Origin: Staphylococcus argensis
GTDB lineage: Bacteria > Bacillota > Bacilli > Staphylococcales > Staphylococcaceae
Assembly (NCBI RefSeq): GCF_002902305.1
Contig: NZ_PPPX01000001.1
Span: 939,655 to 1,003,654 of the forward strand
Length of the DNA stretch: 64,000 bases
Direction of reading: 5' to 3'
Part shown: piece by piece, positions 58,383 through 64,000 of the stretch
Numbering within the stretch: the first letter of the stretch is position 1
Layout: the number at the start of each line of letters is the position of its first letter
Made by a program: the position numbers and the translations under genes
Notes under the pieces: generated by a model
The model's input: only the letters and a program-made list of their open reading frames with translations
What the model was told of the DNA's origin: nothing
Database searches by the model: none

Positions 58383-59006
58383 CTATTCTTTAAATAATGA
58401 AACAAATAATTTAGTGATTGTCGTCTTGGAAATACGTCCTTTGATTTCTAAATTACCGTTCTCTTTCTGTTGTACGATAGGTAAAGAATCAATTTCCTTC
58501 TCAATCATCAATTGTGCAGCATAGATGACTTTATCATCCATTGAAATGTAGCTTAAGTTAGGCATGCGCGTCATGATGATATCTACTGGAGTAGTGTGAA
58601 TATCCTCGCCCATCATTGAGGCGCGGAGTAAATCTTTACGAGAGCAGACACCTACGAAATCGCCCTTCTCGTTGATGATAAAAAGTGTGCTGACATCTTC
58701 CATAAAAATGGTACAAATTGCGTCATAGATGGACATTCCATTTTTAATAATGATTGGATGAGAAGCGTATTCTCGAACATGATATTTTTTTAATTCATCA
58801 GCGATAATTTTATTCTGTGATTTATTTGTATAATAATAGCCCACTCGAGGTCTCGCTTCAAGAATACCTGACATCGTTAAGATAGCGAGATCAGGACGCA
58901 GTGTGGCACGTGTGAGATCGAGTCGATCAGCGATATGTTCACCCGTGATTGGGCCGTTATGTTTCACGATATCGATAATCTGTTGTTGACGTTTATTAAG
59001 TTCGAT
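58383..59006 (-). CDS. ccpN: Gluconeogenesis repressor CcpN
   Basis: Transcription regulator of 207 residues: N-terminal helix-turn-helix ([20 protein letters not shown]), then two CBS domains (about 80-140 and 145-205). The first ATG/GTG/TTG in frame is GTG at 58967, which would remove 13 residues ([13 protein letters not shown]) conserved in B. subtilis CcpN (IELNKRQ, recalled). The frame opens only two codons before ATC at 59006, 6 nt after AGGGGTGA, so ATC is the probable start. Represses gluconeogenic genes under glycolytic conditions in B. subtilis. Confidence 0.85.
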   Translation of the reverse strand: MELNKRQQQIIDIVKHNGPITGEHIADRLDLTRATLRPDLAILTMSGILEARPRVGYYYTNKSQNKIIADELKKYHVREYASHPIIIKNGMSIYDAICTIFMEDVSTLFIINEKGDFVGVCSRKDLLRASMMGEDIHTTPVDIIMTRMPNLSYISMDDKVIYAAQLMIEKEIDSLPIVQQKENGNLEIKGRISKTTITKLFVSLFKE

Positions 59007-59084
59007 AGCCCTTCACCCCTTTTTACCTATACAAATATTAATTATACATTGAAATGATATTTGCCACAAATACAGATATTTACT

Positions 59085-59093
59085 TGCTATTAT
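59085..59093 (+). promoter_or_regulatory. Probable extended -10 of the glyS leader
   Basis: TGCTATTAT at 59085-59093 is an extended -10 just upstream of the T-box leader; the best -35 (TTGCCA at 59061) is too far away at 21 bp. Confidence 0.35.
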
Positions 59094-59104
59094 ACATGGT
59101 ATCA

Positions 59105-59375
59105 ATTAGAATAAGTTGTACAGCGAGTTAAGGATAGTGTAAGCTTAACGACTTAAATTGGCACACAATTATATACCTCTAAAGCGAGTGTCTACACTAA
59201 TTTGGGTGGAACCGCGGGTTAATTTCAATTTTAATGTTAATAGTGATAGTTAATCAGTACGTATGACTTTACATACGACGTGCATACGAAGCAGATTAAC
59301 ATATATATGAAATCAGAAATTCAAACTCGTCCCAAGGCAAGGTCAAATATTTACTTTGTCTTGGGACGTTTTTAT
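59105..59375 (+). ncRNA. T-box leader of glyS (glycyl-specific)
   Basis: The invariant T-box sequence GGGTGGAACCGCGGG lies at 59204-59218. Upstream, GGC at 59160-59162 followed by A is a good specifier codon for glycine. The intrinsic terminator is CGTCCCAAG/CTTGGGACG (59328-59368) followed by T5. Uncharged tRNA-Gly would stabilise the antiterminator and switch glyS on. The distance between T-box and terminator (about 110 nt) is unusually long and contains another palindromic region (59255-59305). Confidence 0.93.
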
Positions 59376-59397
59376 GTAAAAAAGGAGTGTTTGTACA

Positions 59398-60789
59398 ATG
59401 GCAAAAGACATGGAAAGTGTCGTTCATTTAGCAAAGCATAGAGGGTTCGTGTTCCCTGGTAGTGACATCTACGGTGGATTATCTAACACATGGGATTACG
59501 GTCCACTTGGTGTGGAATTAAAAAATAATATCAAAAAAGCTTGGTGGCAAAAATTTATTACGCAATCACCATATAACGTTGGTTTAGACGCAGCAATCTT
59601 AATGAATCCAAAGACTTGGGAAGCGTCTGGTCACCTCGGTAACTTTAATGACCCAATGATTGATAACAAAGATAGTAAAATTCGCTATCGTGCTGATAAA
59701 TTAATTGAAGAATATATGCAAAATGAAAAAGGTGACGAAAACTTCGTTGCTGATGGCTTAAGTTTCGATGAAATGAAACGTATCATCGACGAAGAAGGTA
59801 TTGTTTGTCCCGTGAGTGGCACAGCAAACTGGACAGATATTCGTCAATTCAACTTAATGTTCAAGACATTCCAAGGTGTAACTGAAGATTCTACTAGTGA
59901 ACTCTTCTTACGTCCTGAAACAGCACAAGGTATCTTCGTTAACTATAAGAACGTGCAACGCACAATGCGTAAGAAATTACCATTTGGTATTGGTCAAATT
60001 GGTAAATCATTCCGTAACGAAATTACACCTGGTAACTTCATCTTCAGAACACGTGAATTTGAACAAATGGAACTTGAATTCTTCTGTAAACCTGGTGAAG
60101 AAATTGAATGGCAAAGTTACTGGAAGACATTTGCGAGCGAATGGTTGAAAGATCTAGGCCTCCAAGAAGCCAATACACGTTTACGAGATCACGATGCAGA
60201 CGAATTATCTCACTACTCTAACGCGACAACTGATATCGAATATCGTTTCCCATTCGGTTGGGGTGAACTTTGGGGTATCGCAAGTCGTACAGACTATGAC
60301 TTGAAGCAACATGCAGAGCATTCAGGTGAAGATTTCCGTTATCACGATCAAGAAACAAACGAGAAATATTTACCATACTGTATCGAACCTTCATTAGGTG
60401 CTGATCGTGTAACACTCGCATTCTTATGTGATGCATATGACGAAGAAGGCGTTGAAGGCAGTAAAGATGCACGTACAGTGCTTCACTTCCACCCTGCTCT
60501 TGCACCTTACAAAGCAGCCGTTCTACCATTAAGCAAGAAATTATCAGGTGAAGCGATTAAGATTTTCGAACAATTAAGTCCGAAATTCTCTATCGACTTT
60601 GACGAATCTCAATCAATCGGTAAACGTTACCGTCGTCAAGACGAAATTGGTACACCTTACTGTATTACGTTCGACTTCGATTCACTAGAAGACAATCAAG
60701 TTACAGTGCGTGATCGTGATTCTATGGAACAAATCCGTATGCCAATTTCTGAGTTAGATGATTTCTTAGCTGAAAAAATTAAATATTAA
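59398..60789 (+). CDS. glyS: Glycyl-tRNA synthetase
   Basis: Class II synthetase, alpha2 type, 463 residues. Motif 2 [25 protein letters not shown], catalytic [16 protein letters not shown], motif 3 [17 protein letters not shown]-terminal anticodon-binding domain (about 365-463). Start ATG at 59398 behind AAAGGAG. Regulated by the preceding T-box. Linked metabolically to the gcv operon through glycine. Confidence 0.96.
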   Translation: MAKDMESVVHLAKHRGFVFPGSDIYGGLSNTWDYGPLGVELKNNIKKAWWQKFITQSPYNVGLDAAILMNPKTWEASGHLGNFNDPMIDNKDSKIRYRADKLIEEYMQNEKGDENFVADGLSFDEMKRIIDEEGIVCPVSGTANWTDIRQFNLMFKTFQGVTEDSTSELFLRPETAQGIFVNYKNVQRTMRKKLPFGIGQIGKSFRNEITPGNFIFRTREFEQMELEFFCKPGEEIEWQSYWKTFASEWLKDLGLQEANTRLRDHDADELSHYSNATTDIEYRFPFGWGELWGIASRTDYDLKQHAEHSGEDFRYHDQETNEKYLPYCIEPSLGADRVTLAFLCDAYDEEGVEGSKDARTVLHFHPALAPYKAAVLPLSKKLSGEAIKIFEQLSPKFSIDFDESQSIGKRYRRQDEIGTPYCITFDFDSLEDNQVTVRDRDSMEQIRMPISELDDFLAEKIKY

Positions 60790-60815
60790 TTTTGAGAGTT
60801 GAGCTATAGAAAAAT

Positions 60816-60855
60816 GCCCGTAGATGGATGCAATCTTCCATTTACGGGCTTAATT
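60816..60855 (+). terminator. Terminator after glyS
   Basis: A 13-bp stem with one G-U pair, GCCCGTAGATGGA (60816-60828) with TCCATTTACGGGC (60837-60849), then a T-rich tail. Confidence 0.85.
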
Positions 60856-60957
60856 TATGCTCTGTATGATGAGGTATCCTTTTAGAAACGATATAAAAGA
60901 AGCGGGATATAGTAAATCACTCACACACTCTCCCGCTCCTCAATCTTAGCACCGAGT

Positions 60958-61719
60958 TTACTTTAAATCAGTATCTAAACGACGAAGTTGATTGATTAAC
61001 TTTTGACTTTTAAAAAACATACCTGCATATTCGCGATAAAGCATAATCACTAAATCAGACATTTCGTCTACAATCTCTTGGTGAATGCTGAGACCATTCA
61101 TCTTATCGATAGGAAGTGACTGCAACATATAAAGTAAATACAGTGTCTTGTTAGATAATCTCAGTGCATGCGGATCCTCTGGTAACGCTTGTTGTGAAAT
61201 AGCACCATCAAACTTGAAACTATAACCTACAAGGTCCGCTTGTGTTGTTGAACCAGTCACAGCGCAATGGTCAAATATTGCGTTGAAACCGAAACGTGGC
61301 ATACATTTTAACAAGATGACGACTGACATCAATTGTGCGGAAACGCCTTCACGCATCTTGTCTAGCGCGAAAGAGAGAAGTTTGTAACTATATTCAGAGA
61401 CTTCATCGTCTTCTAACGAACGGTCAATTGTCTCTACACACAATGAAGCATAGCTACTTTCATAAATATCGAGTCGGAGATCGTAGTTCTGCTCAATCAC
61501 ATCTACAGAATTTAATGTTCCCATTCCTTTCCAACGAGAAAAGATAAAGAGACCATAAACGAAGAGTTGTGTATTGGCTTGTAAACCACTCTTATTCTTT
61601 TTCGCACGTCGAGCCATTAAAGGAACTTTCGCACCATGTTCATTAAGAATCGTGATAATCTTATCGGATTCCCCGTAATCAATCGTTTTGATAATTATTC
61701 CCTTTTGTTTGACTAACAT
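60958..61719 (-). CDS. recO: DNA repair protein RecO
   Basis: Recombination mediator that loads RecA with RecR. 253 residues; N-terminal OB fold ([20 protein letters not shown]), helical C-terminal domain. The zinc-finger cysteines are largely missing ([18 protein letters not shown] keeps two). ATG at 61719 is preferred; GTG three codons upstream is possible. It lies 24 bp below era. Confidence 0.92.
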   Translation of the reverse strand: MLVKQKGIIIKTIDYGESDKIITILNEHGAKVPLMARRAKKNKSGLQANTQLFVYGLFIFSRWKGMGTLNSVDVIEQNYDLRLDIYESSYASLCVETIDRSLEDDEVSEYSYKLLSFALDKMREGVSAQLMSVVILLKCMPRFGFNAIFDHCAVTGSTTQADLVGYSFKFDGAISQQALPEDPHALRLSNKTLYLLYMLQSLPIDKMNGLSIHQEIVDEMSDLVIMLYREYAGMFFKSQKLINQLRRLDTDLK

Positions 61720-61743
61720 GACAAACACCGACTCTCATTCATA

Positions 61744-62643
61744 TTAATCTTGGTCTTCAATATAACCCATTTGGCGAATGAAATTTACTTTGTTTCGCCA
61801 ATCTTTTTGAACTTTAACCCATAGTTCAAGATAGACTTTAGAGCCAAGCAGATGCTCAATATCGAGGCGTGCACGTTTACCTACTTCTTTTAACTTTTTA
61901 CCGCCTTTACCGATAACGATGCCCTTTTGGGAATTACGTTCAACAAAGATGGTCGCTTCAATACGTACGCGAGATTCACTCTCTTTAATCATACGATCAA
62001 CGTTGACCCCGATTGAGTGAGGGATTTCTTCACTCGTTAAATGTAAGATTTTTTCACGAATCAGTTCGCTGACTACAAACTGTTCTGGATGGTCTGAAAT
62101 TTGATCGTCTGGATAGTACTTAGGACCTTCTGGTAAATAGGATTTTAGCACTTCGATAAAATGATCGACGTTGTGACCTTCAAGTGCAGAAATCGGCACA
62201 ATTTCAGTAAAGTCCATGTAAGTTTGATATTGCTCAATCTTAGGCATCAAATCATCTGGGTGTACGAGATCAATCTTATTCAAGACGAGAAATACGGGTG
62301 TGTTGACATGTTTCAACATCTCCATAATATATTCGTCGCCGCGTCCGATATCTTCGCTGATATTGACCATAAACATGATGGCGTCAATTTCAGCTAGCGT
62401 ATTTCGTGCGACACGCATCATGTAGTCACCTAATTTATGTTTGGGTTTGTGAATTCCAGGTGTGTCTAAGAAGATGATTTGCGCATCTTCCTGCGTCATC
62501 ACACCTTGAATCTTATTGCGCGTCGTTTGTGGTTTGTCAGACATAATCGCAATTTTATGTCCAATCACTCGGTTGACGAACGTAGACTTTCCTACATTCG
62601 GTCTGCCGATTATAGATACGAATCCTGATTTGTGTTCTGACAT
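61744..62643 (-). CDS. era: GTPase Era
   Basis: Essential GTPase for 30S subunit maturation. 299 residues; G1 [14 protein letters not shown]3 DTPGIHKP, G4 NKID, then a KH domain in the C-terminal third ([18 protein letters not shown]), which binds the 3' end of 16S rRNA. In most staphylococci cdd lies between dgkA and era; here it is absent. Confidence 0.95.
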   Translation of the reverse strand: MSEHKSGFVSIIGRPNVGKSTFVNRVIGHKIAIMSDKPQTTRNKIQGVMTQEDAQIIFLDTPGIHKPKHKLGDYMMRVARNTLAEIDAIMFMVNISEDIGRGDEYIMEMLKHVNTPVFLVLNKIDLVHPDDLMPKIEQYQTYMDFTEIVPISALEGHNVDHFIEVLKSYLPEGPKYYPDDQISDHPEQFVVSELIREKILHLTSEEIPHSIGVNVDRMIKESESRVRIEATIFVERNSQKGIVIGKGGKKLKEVGKRARLDIEHLLGSKVYLELWVKVQKDWRNKVNFIRQMGYIEDQD

Positions 62644-62714
62644 TCAGTTAACCTTCCTTTGTTAATTTAACTTTTACACATCGCTTATTGATTTACTCAT
62701 AAGCGTTTAGCAGT

Positions 62715-63050
62715 TTATAAAATGTGTGGAATAAAAATGATTAATCCAATAATTGCTGCAATAATACTCATGATGAGCACGCTCGTAGCAGCAATATCTT
62801 TCGCATGTTTCGCAAAGAGATGGTATTCATCGGTAGCCAAATCCACGACATATTCAACAGCAGTATTAATCGCTTCAAATTCCATGACGAGCCCTATCGC
62901 TAAGATGAGAAATAACCATTCAGTTTGTGTGATGTGAAACACGATTCCAAAGAATATAACGATGAGTCCAAAGATACAATGTAATAGAAATTTGAAATCT
63001 TTCTTAATCAAGGCAATAAAGCCTTGATAAGCATATTTAAAGCGTTTCAT
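62715..63050 (-). CDS. dgkA: Undecaprenol kinase (diacylglycerol kinase family)
   Basis: A 111-residue membrane kinase with three helices and the family signature VMEFEAINTAVEYVVDLATDE. In Firmicutes the enzyme phosphorylates undecaprenol rather than diacylglycerol, recycling the lipid carrier for cell wall synthesis. Four base pairs separate it from ybeY. The downstream gap to era (71 bp) is too small for another gene. Confidence 0.92.
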   Translation of the reverse strand: MKRFKYAYQGFIALIKKDFKFLLHCIFGLIVIFFGIVFHITQTEWLFLILAIGLVMEFEAINTAVEYVVDLATDEYHLFAKHAKDIAATSVLIMSIIAAIIGLIIFIPHIL

Positions 63051-63054
63051 AGCC

Positions 63055-63516
63055 TCAGTCCCTTGTCAGACCATAGGCATCCAGTATATCTTTCTGACGG
63101 CCAAACATCACTTTCTCTTCATCTTGAGTCATATGGTCATAACCTAGTAGATGCAAGAAACCATGCAATGCGAGAAAGCCTAATTCACGTTCAAAAGAGT
63201 GGCCATATGCCTCCGCTTGTTCCTCTGCAACATCTGTACAGATAATGATATCTCCGAGCACTCGCGGTAAATCTGCCCCCATAATGTGTGGATCCTCTTC
63301 TTCAAAAGCAAATGAAATGACGTCTGTGGGTTTATCTTTATCTCTATAAGTTTGATTAATTTCGTGAATTTCCGCTTTATCTGCAAAGGTCACAGAGAGT
63401 TCGGCATCTTCGTTAATCTCTTCTTTATCTTTAGCGAATTGGAGTAAGTCGTCAATTTGTTCAATCCATTCAGGCTTCACACTATCTGTGTGATCGCTAT
63501 AATCTATAGTAAACAT
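63055..63516 (-). CDS. ybeY: Endoribonuclease YbeY
   Basis: Single-strand-specific RNase for 16S rRNA 3' end processing and ribosome quality control. 153 residues; the zinc motif [11 protein letters not shown] near residue 118 is complete, and [13 protein letters not shown] upstream is typical. It begins directly after phoH; phoH-ybeY-dgkA-era form a conserved gene cluster. Confidence 0.95.
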   Translation of the reverse strand: MFTIDYSDHTDSVKPEWIEQIDDLLQFAKDKEEINEDAELSVTFADKAEIHEINQTYRDKDKPTDVISFAFEEEDPHIMGADLPRVLGDIIICTDVAEEQAEAYGHSFERELGFLALHGFLHLLGYDHMTQDEEKVMFGRQKDILDAYGLTRD

Positions 63517-64000
63517 TTACTCATTCCCTTCGTATCGATCAATGATGCGGCTTACTAATGGATGACGCACTACGTCAGTTTGGTCGAGCTCCATAATACT
63601 GATACCTTTAACATTACGTAGTTTCTTCGTCGCTTCTTTCAAACCGCTTTTAATCCCTTTAGGTAAATCGACTTGTGATTGGTCGCCTGTCACTACCATT
63701 TTAGAACCAAATCCGAGACGTGTTAGGAACATCTTCATCTGCGCGTGCGTAGTATTCTGCGCTTCGTCGAGAATTACGAAAGCGTCATCTAATGTGCGCC
63801 CACGCATATAAGCTAATGGCGCGATTTCAATAATTCCTCTTTCAATAAAACGCGCTGTTTGTTCACGACCGAGTACTGTGTTTAAGCCGTCATATAATGG
63901 TCTTAAATAAGGATCAACCTTTTCCTTCAAATCGCCAGGTAGGAACCCTAAAGATTCGCCTGCTTCCACAGCAGGACGTGTTAAGACGATACGTTTCACA
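63517..64000 (-). CDS. phoH: PhoH family ATPase (partial, 3' part)
   Basis: C-terminal 161 residues of a PhoH-like ATPase; the N-terminus, with Walker A, lies beyond the right edge of the window. Visible are [40 protein letters not shown] (Walker B) and [12 protein letters not shown]. The stop is directly before the ybeY start. The true start cannot be given. Confidence 0.93.
   Translation of the reverse strand, partial: VKRIVLTRPAVEAGESLGFLPGDLKEKVDPYLRPLYDGLNTVLGREQTARFIERGIIEIAPLAYMRGRTLDDAFVILDEAQNTTHAQMKMFLTRLGFGSKMVVTGDQSQVDLPKGIKSGLKEATKKLRNVKGISIMELDQTDVVRHPLVSRIIDRYEGNE

Noticed and set aside
58383..58967. ccpN starting at the GTG at 58967
   Set aside because: It would remove 13 conserved residues and has no ribosome binding site at proper distance; ATC at 59006 fits better.

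Overview
The window is a stretch of core chromosome from a low-GC Gram-positive coccus, almost certainly a Staphylococcus. The basis is gene order and protein similarity recalled from memory: xerD-fur-nudF, the bmf branched-chain oxoacid dehydrogenase genes next to recN-argR-ispA-xseBA-nusB-accCB-efp, gcvT-gcvPA-gcvPB beside lipM, a comG operon, pbp3-sodA-zur-znuBC, and sigA-dnaG-ccpN-glyS-recO-era-ybeY-phoH. The species cannot be fixed without a search. I see no prophage, insertion sequence, CRISPR array, rRNA or tRNA gene. Most genes lie on the minus strand.

Left part (1-13 kb): a DUF309 gene, xerD, fur, nudF, an aldo/keto reductase, a frameshifted short-chain dehydrogenase, proC, rnz, then the two oxidative pentose-phosphate dehydrogenases zwf and gnd flanking an AraC-type regulator, and an M20 peptidase. 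A 32-codon gene at 12977-13075 encodes a Prli42-like membrane miniprotein.

Middle part (13-35 kb): an aromatic-acid-exporter-like protein, a bacilliredoxin, the four-gene branched-chain 2-oxoacid dehydrogenase cluster (bmfBB, bmfBAB, bmfBAA, lpdA) that supplies primers for branched-chain fatty acids, then recN, argR, ispA, xseB, xseA, nusB, biotin carboxylase and BCCP (accC, accB), efp and a prolidase-like peptidase. A lipoprotein/small membrane protein pair, lipM, an inactive-looking rhodanese and the glycine cleavage genes follow. A single-aptamer glycine riboswitch with a strong terminator precedes gcvT. Lipoylation (lipM), lipoyl enzymes (bmfBB, lpdA, gcv) and biotin enzymes (accBC) are thus close together.

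Right part (35-64 kb): aroK, the comG competence pseudopilus operon, including a comGG-like gene whose only good start is ATA, a metallo-hydrolase, YqgV, glucokinase, YqgQ, rhomboid protease, 5-formyl-THF cyclo-ligase, rpmG, pbp3, sodA, the zinc uptake operon znuC-znuB-zur, nfo, cshB, a Nif3-family protein, trmK, sigA, dnaG, ppsR, ccpN (apparently starting at ATC), a glycyl T-box and glyS, recO, era, dgkA, ybeY and the 3' part of phoH.

The most interesting signals are not new gene clusters but small features. They are: a perfect 12-bp hairpin hiding the comGA ribosome binding site, one arm of which copies the 16S rRNA 3' end; two non-canonical starts (comGG ATA, ccpN ATC); a roughly 330-bp element with nested inverted repeats upstream of znuC; a dispersed hairpin repeat family that also supplies the C-terminal codons of the broken dehydrogenase; a rhodanese without its catalytic cysteine; and the absence of cdd between dgkA and era.
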